Assembly: GCA_903834515.1 (NCBI GenBank)
Contig: CAILJM010000023.1
Span: 102,246-166,245, forward strand
Direction: 5' to 3'
Origin: an uncultured Actinomycetes bacterium
GTDB taxonomy: Bacteria > Actinomycetota > Actinomycetes > Nanopelagicales > Nanopelagicaceae
DNA: 64,000 nucleotides
In this document: positions 1-9,051 of the stretch, piece after piece
Numbering within the stretch: position 1 is the stretch's first letter
Layout of the letters: every line of letters starts with the position of its first letter
Translations under genes and position numbers: made by a program
Notes under the pieces: model-generated
Databases searched by the model: none
Told to the model about the DNA's origin: nothing
What the model saw: only the letters and a program-made list of their open reading frames with translations

Positions 1-2
1 AC

Positions 3-326
3 CCGCTTGAGGCTCACCTGAGAGATGAGCTTGGACAATTCGAACATACCAAGGCGCGCCCGGTACAAGCAGCGATCGCTTCTGCCATTAGTTATACCGC
101 AGGGGGATTAGTACCTCTCTTGGGAGCCATCCTTTGGCAGACCGGACATAAATCCCTTGGAATCGTCATTGCCACAATTCTCGGCCTCGCCGGAACCGGG
201 CTCATCAGCTCTCGCCTCTCTGGATCTAAGGCTGGAATTACCGTATTACGCGTCACCATCGGTGGAGCTCTAGGCATGGCGATCACCGCAGGAATTGGCT
301 CTTTGGTTCACCTTTCTGGGCTCTAG
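3..326 (+). CDS. VIT1/CCC1-type transporter, C-terminal fragment
   Basis: This reading frame is open from the left edge to a TAG at 324-326, so the gene starts before the window. The visible 107 residues open with an AHLRDELG motif and a short ARPVQAA stretch, followed by at least three hydrophobic segments, the last ending HLSGL. This layout is that of the C-terminal half of VIT1/CCC1 family membrane proteins, which in other organisms move iron or manganese out of the cytoplasm. An internal ATG at 120 is not the start, because the conserved DEL region lies upstream of it. The family call rests on these motifs only; the metal carried cannot be read from a fragment. Confidence 0.7.
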   Translation, partial: PLEAHLRDELGQFEHTKARPVQAAIASAISYTAGGLVPLLGAILWQTGHKSLGIVIATILGLAGTGLISSRLSGSKAGITVLRVTIGGALGMAITAGIGSLVHLSGL

Positions 327-345
327 TTGGTAGCCTTTCCTACTC

Positions 346-365
346 GCAGGAGCTAGTTGCCCTGC
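346..365 (+). other. Weak stem-loop between VIT gene and gltB
   Basis: GCAGG at 346-350 can pair with CCTGC at 361-365 around a 10-base loop. There is no T-run after it, so it is a poor terminator. No convincing -35/-10 pair is visible in the rest of the 110-bp spacer before gltB. Confidence 0.2.
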
Positions 366-436
366 TGCTTTACTTTGATAGGGCCATCGTTGTCCCGACC
401 GTTCACTTACAGATCAGTTGAACTACGGGAGCGATC

Positions 437-3400
437 GTGACACTTTTTAGTACTTTGCCATCTGCCCAGGGGCTCTACAACCCAGCCGATGAACATGATG
501 CCTGTGGCGTCGCGATGGTGGCAACGCTTAACAAAGTCGCAACCCATGAGATCGTCGCGCAGGCTCTCGAAGCACTGCGAAACCTTGAACACCGTGGAGC
601 AACTGGTGCAGAACCAGATAGCGGAGATGGTGCAGGAATTCTCATTCGCGTCCCCGATTCCTTCTATCGCGAGGTAGCTGGTTTTACATTGCCAGCAGCC
701 GGTTCCTATGCAACAGGTATCGCATTTATTGACCCATCTTTCTCTGACTATGACGGCGTGCGCGAAATTGTAGAAGCTGAGAACGCCTCTGTGCTTGGTT
801 GGCGTGAACTCCCGATCGAATCGAACTCATTAGGAAAGACTGCACTCTCGGTCATGCCTAAGTTCATGCAGATCTTCATTGCTGGCAATAAGAATGAATC
901 TGATTTAGAACTCGATCGTCTCGCCTTCGTGATTCGCAAGCGGATTGAGCACGCATTCCCAATCTATTTCCCATCACTCTCATCGGCCACAATTGTGTAC
1001 AAGGGAATGTTGACCACAGGTCAACTTGAAGAGTTCTTCCCCGACCTATCGGATGAAAGAGTCACTTCACCACTTGCGCTAGTTCATTCGCGCTTTTCAA
1101 CAAATACTTTCCCATCGTGGCCGCTTGCTCACCCATATCGCTTTATCGCGCACAACGGTGAGATCAATACCGTTAAGGGAAATCGAAACTGGATGCGTGC
1201 GCGTGAAGCGCTCCTGAGTAGTGATCTCATTCCTGGGGATTTGAGTCGTATCTTCCCAATTGTTGATTCACAAGGTAGCGATACTGCCTCATTCGATGAA
1301 GTCCTTGAGTTGCTCTACCTCGGAGGACGTTCACTTCCACATTCGATTTTGATGATGATTCCTGAGGCGTGGGAGAACCACGCCACCATGTCGAAAGAAC
1401 GTAGAGATTTCTACGCATTCCACGCAACGATGATGGAGCCTTGGGATGGTCCGGCATGCGTCACCTTTACCGATGGTAAGCAAGTGGGTGCCGTACTTGA
1501 TCGAAATGGACTTCGCCCATCTCGTTTCTGGGTCACAAACGATGGCTTGGTAGTGCTTGCTTCAGAAGTTGGCGTCCTTGATATCCCTGCTGAAAAAATC
1601 GTACGCAAAGGTCGTCTCCAACCTGGACGTATGTTCTTGGTTGATATTGAAGAGGGTCGAATCATCGAGGATGACGAGATCAAAGATCAGCTCGCGGCTG
1701 CAGCTCCTTATGGGGAGTGGTTACAGAATGGCTTAGTAAAACTTGCCGATCTACCAGCGCGTGAACATATTATTTATCCGCACTCTTCAGTCGTGCGACG
1801 CCAGCGTGCTTTCGGGTATACCGAGGAAGAGCTACGCATCATCATTGCACCGATGGCTCGTAACGGTGCAGAGCCGCTTGGTTCAATGGGTACCGATACA
1901 CCAATTGCTGCGCTCTCCGATAAGTCGCGCCTCCTCTTCGATTACTTCGCACAGCTATTTGCGCAAGTGACAAATCCACCGCTAGATGCAATCCGAGAAG
2001 AACTTGTCACAAGCCTTGCCGGAAGTATCGGACCTGAGTACAACTTGTTAGATCCTGGCCCGTCCTCGTGCCAGCAAATCTCTCTTGATTTCCCGGTCAT
2101 CGATAATGATGAGCTGGCAAAGATCATTCACGTCAATGCTGATGGAGATAATCCAGGATTCCAATCACACGTTGTGCGCGGACTCTTCCCAGCGGCTGGC
2201 GGGGGAGAAGCTCTTCGCGAACGTATTGCAGAGATTCGCAAAGAAGTCTCTCAGGCGATTGCAGATGGCGCGCATATCATCGTGCTCTCCGATCGCGATG
2301 GCGATTCAGAAGATGCACCAATCCCGTCACTTCTCTTGACCTCGGCGATTCATCACCACCTCATTCGCGAAAAGACCAGAACTAAGGTCGGTCTTGTCGT
2401 TGAATCTGGAGAAGTTCGCGAAGTTCATCATGTCGCACTCCTTATTGGCTTCGGCGCTGCCGCAGTCAATCCTTATCTTGCTATGGAATCTGCTGAAGAT
2501 CTCGTGCGCCAAGGAGTCATCACTGGAATCACACCAGAGAAGGCGGTCGCAAACCTCATCAAATCACTTGGAAAAGGCGTGCTCAAAGTGATGTCGAAAA
2601 TGGGAATTTCGACAATTGCTTCATATACCGGAGCTCAAGTCTTTGAAGCGATCGGACTATCTCGTGAAGTTGTAGATGAGTACTTTGTAGGTCTCACCTC
2701 TCGTCTCGGTGGCGTCTCGTTAGATGTCATCGCTGAAGAGACGATCAAGCGCCACCACATCGCCTATCCACCAGGAGGAGAAGTTCCTGGCTCCAGGAAG
2801 CTGCCTATCGGCGGTGAATATCAATGGCGTCGCGAAGGCGAACCTCACCTCTTTGATCCTGAAACTGTCTTCACACTTCAGCACTCAACTCGTGCAAAGC
2901 GTTATGACATCTTCAAGCGCTACACGCGCCACATTGATGATCAATCTCATCGACTAATGACTCTTCGTGGTCTCTTTGAATTCAAGGAAGGCATTCGACC
3001 TCCTGTCCCAATTGATCAGGTCGAACCAGCGTCTTCAATCATCAAACGTTTTGCGACAGGCGCAATGTCCTATGGTTCAATTTCGCAAGAAGCACACGAA
3101 ACTCTTGCTATCGCTATGAACCGACTCGGCGGTAAATCGAACACGGGTGAAGGTGGCGAATCACCTGATCGCTTCATTCGGGATGCCAACGGAGATTTGC
3201 GTCGCTCAGCAGTTAAGCAAGTTGCATCGGGTCGATTTGGTGTTACTTCGAATTACTTAGTAAATGCTGATGATATTCAAATCAAGATGGCTCAAGGCGC
3301 GAAGCCTGGCGAAGGCGGACAACTTCCTGGAAATAAGGTCTATCCATGGATCGCCCAAGTTCGTTATTCGACTCCTGGGGTTGGACTTATCTCTCCACCT

Positions 3401-4951
3401 CCACATCACGATATTTACTCCATTGAAGACCTCGCACAACTTATTCATGATTTGAAGAATGCGAATCGCAATGCGCGCGTGCATGTGAAACTTGTGGCTG
3501 AAGTTGGAGTTGGAACAGTCGCAGCAGGAGTTTCTAAAGCCCATGCTGATGTTGTCCTTATCTCAGGTCACGATGGTGGCACTGGTGCGTCACCGCTGAC
3601 ATCTCTTAAGCATGCAGGTGCTCCATGGGAGCTTGGCCTTGCTGAGACCCAGCAGACCTTGATGCTCAACGGTCTGCGTGATCGCATTGTCGTTCAAGTC
3701 GATGGTCAAATGAAGACGGGACGAGATGTAGTTATCGCGGCCCTTCTTGGTGCCGAGGAGTATGGATTTGCAACTGCGCCACTCGTTGTCTCTGGCTGCG
3801 TAATGATGCGAGTCTGCCATCTCGATACCTGCCCAGTTGGCGTTGCGACGCAGAACCCAGAACTTCGCGCTCGATTCTCTGGCAAGCCAGAGTTTGTCGA
3901 GACCTTCTTTGAATACATTGCAGAGGAAGTTCGCGAATGGCTAGCGAAACTTGGTTTCCGCACAATCGAGGAAGCTATTGGTCAGGTTGAGCTCCTTGAT
4001 ACTAAAGCTGCAGTCGATCACTGGAAGGCAAGCGGGCTTGATCTAGCCCCACTTCTTGCCGCTCCTGCAAGCATGGCATACCCAGACCGTAAGAACACGA
4101 CTGTCCAAGACCATGGATTAGATGCTGCCCTTGATAATGAACTTATCAAACTTGCATCGGATGCACTCATGGATGCGAAGCCAGTTCGAATAGCGGTGAA
4201 CGTTCGTAACGTAAATCGCACTGTTGGCACAATGCTTGGTGCAGAACTGACTCGCAAGTATGGCGGCGATGGCCTTCCTGACAATACGATTGAAGTCACG
4301 ATGCATGGTGCTGTGGGTCAATCACTTGGTGCCTTTATTCCAAAGGGCCTCACCCTTCGGCTTTATGGTGATGCGAATGACCATGTCGGTAAGGGTCTAT
4401 CCGGTGGTCGAGTAATCGTTCGCCAAGATGAGAAAGCAATCGTTAAATCTGAAGAGAATGTGATTGCTGGAAACGTCATTGGATACGGCGCCACAAGTGG
4501 CGAGATATTTATTCGAGGAATTGTCGGTGAACGATTCTGTGTTCGCAACTCTGGAGCTACCGCTGTCGTTGAAGGAGTTGGTGATCACGGCTGTGAATAT
4601 ATGACAGGCGGCATTGCGATCGTCCTTGGCAAGACTGGCCGTAATTTTGCGGCAGGGATGTCGGGTGGCCGGGCATTTGTGCTCGACCTCGATCCTCGTC
4701 TTGTAAATACCGAGATGGTGGATGTCCTTGCACTTCCTCAGGATCAAGATGCAAAATTGAAGGCGATCCTGGAGCGATTCCACGCAGAAACAGGCTCTGA
4801 AGTTGCGCACGCGCTTATCTCAGATTGGGAAGCTCAGAAGAATCGAATCTCACTTGTGATGCCGCGAGATTATGCGAGAGTGCTTGCTGCGATGGAGCGT
4901 GCTGAACGTGAAGGATTAGATGTCAACAAAGTAGTAATGGAGGCATTGTAA
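437..4951 (+). CDS. gltB: Glutamate synthase (NADPH) large subunit
   Basis: GltB makes glutamate from glutamine and 2-oxoglutarate with electrons delivered by GltD. The 1504 residues match the usual length. The order is an N-terminal class-II glutaminase domain, a central domain, an FMN/2-oxoglutarate domain and a C-terminal beta-helix domain. The motif HDACGV places the catalytic cysteine at residue 23, so a 22-residue propeptide should be removed. Cysteines 1121, 1127 and 1132 in the CVMMRVC/DTCPVG stretch are the 3Fe-4S ligands. The start is GTG at 437, six bases after a GGGAG motif. gltD follows 2 bp after the stop, so the subunits are co-transcribed. Nothing looks truncated. Confidence 0.97.
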   Translation: MTLFSTLPSAQGLYNPADEHDACGVAMVATLNKVATHEIVAQALEALRNLEHRGATGAEPDSGDGAGILIRVPDSFYREVAGFTLPAAGSYATGIAFIDPSFSDYDGVREIVEAENASVLGWRELPIESNSLGKTALSVMPKFMQIFIAGNKNESDLELDRLAFVIRKRIEHAFPIYFPSLSSATIVYKGMLTTGQLEEFFPDLSDERVTSPLALVHSRFSTNTFPSWPLAHPYRFIAHNGEINTVKGNRNWMRAREALLSSDLIPGDLSRIFPIVDSQGSDTASFDEVLELLYLGGRSLPHSILMMIPEAWENHATMSKERRDFYAFHATMMEPWDGPACVTFTDGKQVGAVLDRNGLRPSRFWVTNDGLVVLASEVGVLDIPAEKIVRKGRLQPGRMFLVDIEEGRIIEDDEIKDQLAAAAPYGEWLQNGLVKLADLPAREHIIYPHSSVVRRQRAFGYTEEELRIIIAPMARNGAEPLGSMGTDTPIAALSDKSRLLFDYFAQLFAQVTNPPLDAIREELVTSLAGSIGPEYNLLDPGPSSCQQISLDFPVIDNDELAKIIHVNADGDNPGFQSHVVRGLFPAAGGGEALRERIAEIRKEVSQAIADGAHIIVLSDRDGDSEDAPIPSLLLTSAIHHHLIREKTRTKVGLVVESGEVREVHHVALLIGFGAAAVNPYLAMESAEDLVRQGVITGITPEKAVANLIKSLGKGVLKVMSKMGISTIASYTGAQVFEAIGLSREVVDEYFVGLTSRLGGVSLDVIAEETIKRHHIAYPPGGEVPGSRKLPIGGEYQWRREGEPHLFDPETVFTLQHSTRAKRYDIFKRYTRHIDDQSHRLMTLRGLFEFKEGIRPPVPIDQVEPASSIIKRFATGAMSYGSISQEAHETLAIAMNRLGGKSNTGEGGESPDRFIRDANGDLRRSAVKQVASGRFGVTSNYLVNADDIQIKMAQGAKPGEGGQLPGNKVYPWIAQVRYSTPGVGLISPPPHHDIYSIEDLAQLIHDLKNANRNARVHVKLVAEVGVGTVAAGVSKAHADVVLISGHDGGTGASPLTSLKHAGAPWELGLAETQQTLMLNGLRDRIVVQVDGQMKTGRDVVIAALLGAEEYGFATAPLVVSGCVMMRVCHLDTCPVGVATQNPELRARFSGKPEFVETFFEYIAEEVREWLAKLGFRTIEEAIGQVELLDTKAAVDHWKASGLDLAPLLAAPASMAYPDRKNTTVQDHGLDAALDNELIKLASDALMDAKPVRIAVNVRNVNRTVGTMLGAELTRKYGGDGLPDNTIEVTMHGAVGQSLGAFIPKGLTLRLYGDANDHVGKGLSGGRVIVRQDEKAIVKSEENVIAGNVIGYGATSGEIFIRGIVGERFCVRNSGATAVVEGVGDHGCEYMTGGIAIVLGKTGRNFAAGMSGGRAFVLDLDPRLVNTEMVDVLALPQDQDAKLKAILERFHAETGSEVAHALISDWEAQKNRISLVMPRDYARVLAAMERAEREGLDVNKVVMEAL

Positions 4952-4953
4952 AA

Positions 4954-6411
4954 ATGGCTGATCCAAAGGGTTTTCTTACGACACCACGTGAAACTCCAAA
5001 GCGCCGACCGGTCGATGTCCGCATTAAGGATTGGAAAGAGGTCTACGAACCTCAGGCCTTTGAAGATCTCCAAAAGCAGGCAGGACGCTGCATGGATTGT
5101 GGAATTCCGTTTTGCCATAGTGGCTGTCCACTTGGCAACCTGATTCCGGAGTGGAATGACTTAATCTGGCGCGGAGAGAAGCGCGAAGCGATCGATCGCT
5201 TACATGCAACGAATAACTTCCCTGAGTTCACTGGTCGACTCTGTCCTGCGCCATGCGAAACAGCATGCGTTGTTGGAATCAATGCAGATGCTGTCACCAT
5301 TAAACAAGTTGAACTTCGCACCATTGAGGATGCATTCGGAGCTGGATCAGTTGCGCCGCTCCCACCAGATCGACTCACGGGAAAGACCGTCGCGGTAATT
5401 GGCTCAGGACCGGCTGGTCTTGCCGCTGCCCAGCAACTCACTCGCGCTGGTCACACCGTTGCAGTCTTTGAGCGCGCTGATCGGATTGGCGGCTTGCTCC
5501 GGTACGGAATTCCAGAGTTCAAAATGGAGAAGTCGATCGTTGATCGGCGTTTGGCCCAGATGGAGGCAGAAGGAACGCGCTTCCGCCCTGGGGTGAATGT
5601 TGGCGTAGACATCACAGGAGATCAGCTTCGCTCTAAATATGACGCCGTTGTATTGGCTGTCGGTTCAACAAATTGGCGAGATATCCAAGTGCCTGGTCGA
5701 GAGCTCAAGGGAATCCATCAGGCTATGGAGTACCTGCCTTGGGGGAATAAGCAAGGCCTCGGAGAACTTGATTCAACGCCTCCGATCAACGCGACCGGAA
5801 AACATGTTGTTATTCTCGGCGGCGGAGATACTGGCGCCGATTGCCTCGGAACCGCGATACGACAGGGTGCAGCAAGTGTCACTCAACTTGAGATCATGCC
5901 TCGTCCTACTGAAGAGCGACCATCATCTCAGCCGTGGCCAACCTACCCAATGATCTATCGGGTGAGTTCGGCCCACGAAGAGGCAGGCGAGCGCCTCTAC
6001 GCAGTCTCCACTGAGAAATTCCTCGGCGATGCGGATGGAAATCTCAGAGCTCTTCAACTTGTAGAAACAAAATTTGTTGATGGCAAGTTCGAGAAGGTCG
6101 AAGGGTCAGAGCGGGAGATTCCTGCTGATTTGGTATTCCTAGCGATGGGCTTTGTTGGTCCGGAGAAGGGCGATCTCATCTCTCAATTGGAAGTTGAGTT
6201 AGATGAGCGCGGAAACATCAAACGCGACGCAGACTTTGCAACGAACGTTGAGGGTGTATTTGTCGCTGGAGATGCCGGACGCGGTCAATCGCTTATTGTC
6301 TGGGCGATCGCCGAAGGTCGAAGTTGTGCTTCTGCCGTTGATACCTTCCTTGAGGGATCAACGCAGCTGCCATCGCCGATTGCGCCAACAACGCGATCGT
6401 TAATGGTCTAG
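4954..6411 (+). CDS. gltD: Glutamate synthase small subunit
   Basis: GltD takes electrons from NADPH through FAD and passes them to GltB. The 485 residues begin with a cysteine-rich Fe-S domain (Cys46, 49, 54 and 58 in CMDCGIPFCHSGC, then a second CPAPCETAC group near residue 100). An FAD-binding GSGPAGLAAA motif and an NADPH-binding GGGDTGADC motif follow, and a C-terminal GDAGRGQSL motif contacts FAD. ATG at 4954 has GGAGG at 4939-4943, inside the gltB end, as ribosome site. The protein is full length for the family. The neighbourhood links it to ammonia assimilation together with the amino-acid uptake genes downstream. Confidence 0.97.
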   Translation: MADPKGFLTTPRETPKRRPVDVRIKDWKEVYEPQAFEDLQKQAGRCMDCGIPFCHSGCPLGNLIPEWNDLIWRGEKREAIDRLHATNNFPEFTGRLCPAPCETACVVGINADAVTIKQVELRTIEDAFGAGSVAPLPPDRLTGKTVAVIGSGPAGLAAAQQLTRAGHTVAVFERADRIGGLLRYGIPEFKMEKSIVDRRLAQMEAEGTRFRPGVNVGVDITGDQLRSKYDAVVLAVGSTNWRDIQVPGRELKGIHQAMEYLPWGNKQGLGELDSTPPINATGKHVVILGGGDTGADCLGTAIRQGAASVTQLEIMPRPTEERPSSQPWPTYPMIYRVSSAHEEAGERLYAVSTEKFLGDADGNLRALQLVETKFVDGKFEKVEGSEREIPADLVFLAMGFVGPEKGDLISQLEVELDERGNIKRDADFATNVEGVFVAGDAGRGQSLIVWAIAEGRSCASAVDTFLEGSTQLPSPIAPTTRSLMV

Positions 6412-6486
6412 TTCACGCCTTTTACACTCGTTTTCCACTTGAAGTTAACTTCTGTTGTCCTAAAACAAACGATTACCTTGCGGTAA

Positions 6487-6492
6487 TAGATT
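6487..6492 (+). promoter_or_regulatory. Candidate -10 element for pyk
   Basis: TAGATT at 6487-6492 fits the TANNNT pattern seen before other genes here and lies 11 bases before the pyk ATG. The 92-bp spacer after gltD is AT-richer than the flanking genes. A clear -35 is not visible, so this is a modest call. Confidence 0.35.
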
Positions 6493-6503
6493 AAGGTTGA
6501 ACC

Positions 6504-7946
6504 ATGCGTAGAGCGAAAATTGTGTGCACGATGGGGCCAGCAGTTGAGGCGCCTGAAAAAGTCGATGAATTAATCGCAGCAGGAATGAACATGGCCAGGC
6601 TTAATCTCTCTCACGGGGGATACGAGGAGCATCAGAACCGACTTGATCGCGTCCGAGCCTCGGCAAAGAAGAGCGGCAAAGCCGTTGCGATTCTCGTAGA
6701 TTTGCAAGGCCCTAAAATTAGATTGGCTCGATTCAAAGACGGCCCTCATGAGCTCTTCCGTGGAGATATCTTCACCATCACGACCGATGAGGTCGAAGGC
6801 ACGAAGGAGCGATGTGGCACTACCTACAAGGGTCTTCCTGGGGATTGCAAGCCTGGTGATCGTATTCTCATCGATGACGGAAAAGTCTCCGTTGAGGTTG
6901 TTGAAGTTAAAGGTAATGATGTCGTCACAAAAGTCACTCAACCTGGATTTGTCTCAAATAACAAGGGCATCAATCTCCCTGGCGTAGCAGTCTCAGTTCC
7001 AGCGATGTCTGAGAAGGATATTGAGGATCTTCGTTGGGGATTACGAGCAGGCGCAGATTTTATTGCTCTCTCATTCGTCCGTAACGCTAAAGATATTGAC
7101 GATGTGCATGCAATCATGGATGAGGTCGGAATTCGGCGCCCAGTGATTGCAAAGATCGAGAAGCCTCAGGCGGTCGATAATCTTGAAGAGATTGTTGCAG
7201 CCTTTGATGGCATCATGGTTGCGCGGGGTGATCTTGGTGTTGAGATGCCGATTGAAGAAGTTCCGCTCGTTCAGAAGCGCTGCATTACCCTCTGTCGCGA
7301 AGCAGCGAAACCCGTCATCGTAGCTACTCAAATGCTTGATTCGATGATAACGAACTCTTCGCCTACTCGTGCGGAGGCGACCGACTGTGCAAATGCTGTT
7401 CTGGATGGCGCTGACGCGCTCATGCTCTCAGGCGAGACTTCTGTTGGGGCATTCGCTATCGAAGCGGTGACCACCATGGGTCGAATCATCGAGCGTACTG
7501 AAGAGGCGATGCTCGATCGGATCCCTGCGATCCAGAGTGCGCCGACTACTAAAGGCGGGGCAATTACCAAGGCTGCAACTGAGATTGGCGCAACTGTTGG
7601 GGCCAAATATCTCGTCGCCTTCACGCAGAGCGGTGAGTCGGCACGCAGAATTTCGCGCTTCCGTTCGCCAATCAAGCTTTTAGCGCTTACTCCAGAGGAG
7701 CATGTCTACAACCAGCTTGCTTTGAGCTGGGGAGTAGAACCGTTGATCACTCCCATGGTCTCTCACACCGACGAGATGGTGAAGCAGGTTGATTCACTCT
7801 TGCTCGATTCTGGTCGAGGAACGAAGGGCGAGTCAGTAGTGATTGTTGCCGGCGCCCCTCCAGGAATCCCGGGTTCAACAAATGCAGTACGCGTACACAT
7901 CATCGGTGATGCGGTGGATGGCGTGGCACCTGCTTACCGGAATTAA
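6504..7946 (+). CDS. pyk: Pyruvate kinase
   Basis: Pyruvate kinase converts phosphoenolpyruvate and ADP to pyruvate and ATP in the last step of glycolysis. The 480-residue product starts RRAKIVCTMGPA, typical of the family. It carries the active-site signature IAKIEKPQAV with the catalytic lysine, the metal-binding MVARGDLGVE motif and the ATQMLDSM segment. The C-terminal regulatory domain is present. ATG at 6504 is the natural start because the conserved N-terminus begins there. A hairpin lies just after the stop. Position before a tRNA and an ANTAR regulator is, as far as I recall, a conserved actinobacterial arrangement. Confidence 0.97.
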   Translation: MRRAKIVCTMGPAVEAPEKVDELIAAGMNMARLNLSHGGYEEHQNRLDRVRASAKKSGKAVAILVDLQGPKIRLARFKDGPHELFRGDIFTITTDEVEGTKERCGTTYKGLPGDCKPGDRILIDDGKVSVEVVEVKGNDVVTKVTQPGFVSNNKGINLPGVAVSVPAMSEKDIEDLRWGLRAGADFIALSFVRNAKDIDDVHAIMDEVGIRRPVIAKIEKPQAVDNLEEIVAAFDGIMVARGDLGVEMPIEEVPLVQKRCITLCREAAKPVIVATQMLDSMITNSSPTRAEATDCANAVLDGADALMLSGETSVGAFAIEAVTTMGRIIERTEEAMLDRIPAIQSAPTTKGGAITKAATEIGATVGAKYLVAFTQSGESARRISRFRSPIKLLALTPEEHVYNQLALSWGVEPLITPMVSHTDEMVKQVDSLLLDSGRGTKGESVVIVAGAPPGIPGSTNAVRVHIIGDAVDGVAPAYRN

Positions 7947-7961
7947 GTAGAAATTCGCTGA

Positions 7962-7999
7962 AAGAGGGTAGGGGTTATAAACTCCTACCCTCTTCTTTA
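7962..7999 (+). terminator. Terminator hairpin after pyk
   Basis: AGAGGGTAGGGG at 7963-7974 pairs with CTCCTACCCTCT at 7982-7993 with one G-T pair, and A7962 with T7994 extends it. The loop is TTATAAA. The T-tract after it is short (CTTTAT), so some read-through into the tRNA is possible. Confidence 0.7.
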
Positions 8000-8035
8000 T
8001 GGAGCGTTATGGCGCACCGAAAGAAGTGCAAGCAG

Positions 8036-8108
8036 GCCTCGGTACTCCAACGGTAGAGAGGGCGGACTCAAAATCCGCACAGTGTCGGTTCAAATCCGAC
8101 TCGAGGCA
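8036..8108 (+). tRNA. tRNA with anticodon CAA (Leu by codon), short variable loop
   Basis: A 73-base cloverleaf can be folded. The acceptor stem is GCCTCGG (8036-8042) with TCGAGGC (8101-8107). A 3-bp D stem CTC (8045-8047) pairs with GAG (8058-8060). The anticodon stem GCGGA/TCCGC encloses loop CTCAAAA, giving anticodon CAA at 8069-8071, which reads UUG leucine codons. The T arm is GTCGG-TTCAAAT-CCGAC (8084-8100). The discriminator base is A8108 and CCA is not encoded. The variable region is only five bases (8079-8083), whereas bacterial leucine tRNAs normally have a long class-II variable arm. Identity as leucine therefore rests on the anticodon and the A73 discriminator. Confidence 0.85.
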
Positions 8109-8109
8109 C

Positions 8110-8772
8110 ATGTCAGAGATTTCGCAGCCATCACCGACGGATCCATCGACCCTGGAAGCGCCATCCCAGTCAACTCCTTCTGCACTTCCAAGTGCTCGCA
8201 TTTTGGTCGCCGAAGATGAAGCAATTATTCGTTTAGATCTTGTAGAGATGCTCACTGAAGCTGGGTATACCGTCGTTGCGCAAGCAACAAATGGCCTCGA
8301 AGCGATCGCCCTTGCCGAGGCGCACAAACCTGATTTAGCCATTCTCGATGTAAAGATGCCAGAACTGGATGGAATTTCTGCCGCAGAGAAGATCATTGAG
8401 ATCGCACCGGTGTTGATGCTTACCGCTTTTAGCCAAAGAGAGCTTGTCGAACGCGCTCGTGACGCAGGGGTTATGGCCTATGTCGTCAAACCATTTGGCA
8501 TTGCAGATTTGATTCCGGCGATCGAGATCGCGATGAGTCGCCACACTCAGATGAAATCACTTGTGGAGGAAGTTGCGGATCTTCACGAACGACTCGAAAC
8601 TCGTAAAGTCATCGATCGCGCCAAAGGTATTTTGATGGCGGCCCTCAACCTTACGGAACCTCAAGCATTTTCTTGGATTCAAAGGGCGGCGATGGACCGT
8701 CGCATCTCGATGAAGGATGTTTCACTTGCCGTCATCTCACCGGATGCAGTTCCAGATAACGCTAAAAAATAG
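8110..8772 (+). CDS. pdtaR: Response regulator with ANTAR RNA-binding domain
   Basis: This 220-residue protein has a Ser/Pro-rich N-terminal tail of about 27 residues, a receiver domain with the acidic pair in VAEDEA and the phospho-acceptor aspartate in ILDVKMPELDG, and a C-terminal ANTAR domain. The ANTAR domain carries DRAKGILMA and a WIQRAAMDRR helix. ANTAR proteins usually bind paired RNA hairpins and prevent transcription termination; PdtaR of mycobacteria is the best-known relative. The frame is open upstream through the tRNA, but the sensible start is ATG at 8110, one base after the tRNA discriminator. There is no room for a Shine-Dalgarno site outside the tRNA. No histidine kinase is adjacent. 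Confidence 0.9.
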   Translation: MSEISQPSPTDPSTLEAPSQSTPSALPSARILVAEDEAIIRLDLVEMLTEAGYTVVAQATNGLEAIALAEAHKPDLAILDVKMPELDGISAAEKIIEIAPVLMLTAFSQRELVERARDAGVMAYVVKPFGIADLIPAIEIAMSRHTQMKSLVEEVADLHERLETRKVIDRAKGILMAALNLTEPQAFSWIQRAAMDRRISMKDVSLAVISPDAVPDNAKK

Positions 8773-8805
8773 CGATCCTTTCGCTGGTACGCGCCTCGCT
8801 GACCC

Positions 8806-8835
8806 TCGATTTTGCTACCTTCGATTTTGCTACCT
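8806..8835 (+). repeat. Perfect 15-bp tandem duplication
   Basis: The unit TCGATTTTGCTACCT occurs at 8806-8820 and again directly at 8821-8835. It lies between the response regulator and the ABC transporter binding-protein gene. It looks like a recent slippage duplication; no function is evident. Confidence 0.85.
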
Positions 8836-8850
8836 TCGGGGAATCCTGCG

Positions 8851-8891
8851 AACCCCTTGCATATGCCTTGCAAACCCCTTGCAAATGCCTG
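8851..8891 (+). repeat. Two direct repeats with 22-bp period
   Basis: AACCCCTTGCATATGCCTT (8851-8869) is repeated as AACCCCTTGCAAATGCCTG (8873-8891). Each copy contains a TTGCA core, and CCTTGCAAA also appears between them. A 22-bp period is about two helical turns, which would place both copies on the same DNA face. The position upstream of a nutrient transporter would suit a regulator site, but no named protein is implied. Confidence 0.6.
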
Positions 8892-8910
8892 AAAATAACT
8901 GCAATTCCGG

Positions 8911-8932
8911 GATTACGTAATCAAAACGTAAT
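8911..8932 (+). promoter_or_regulatory. Palindrome and 11-bp-period direct repeat upstream of ABC transporter
   Basis: GATTACGTAATC (8911-8922) is a perfect 12-bp palindrome. In addition GTAAT at 8917-8921 and 8928-8932 form a direct repeat with exact 11-bp period (GTAAT-N6-GTAAT). This resembles the layout of OmpR-family sites such as actinobacterial GlnR boxes, in which two half-sites are separated by six bases. It lies about 40 bp upstream of the putative -35. The assignment to GlnR is only a suggestion from layout and from the nitrogen theme of the neighbouring genes. Confidence 0.4.
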
Positions 8933-8973
8933 AAAAAAGTGATCTGACACGCGTAAATCAAGGCCCTTCAAGG

Positions 8974-9003
8974 TTGTTCACCACTTGCCTATCGGGCTAC
9001 CCT
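8974..9003 (+). promoter_or_regulatory. Putative promoter of ABC transporter binding-protein gene
   Basis: TTGTTC (8974-8979) and TACCCT (8998-9003) are 18 bp apart. The same TACCCT hexamer forms the -10 of the rpsA promoter in this window. The transcript would have a leader of roughly 40 bases, with GAAAGG at 9041-9046 as ribosome-binding site. Confidence 0.5.
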
Positions 9004-9051
9004 TCTCTCCTCCCTGTCCCGGGAAATAACAGGTTAGTAAGAAAGGTCTAC

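Noticed and set aside
4397..4810. 137-codon antisense frame in gltB
   Set aside because: It lies wholly within a gene with full family match, has no ribosome site and no recognisable domain.
7999..8109. Extension of the response-regulator frame through the tRNA
   Set aside because: Coding through a well-folded tRNA is implausible; the open frame is chance.
8974..9051. Upstream extension of the binding-protein gene
   Set aside because: It would put 26 extra residues before a complete signal peptide and cover the promoter.
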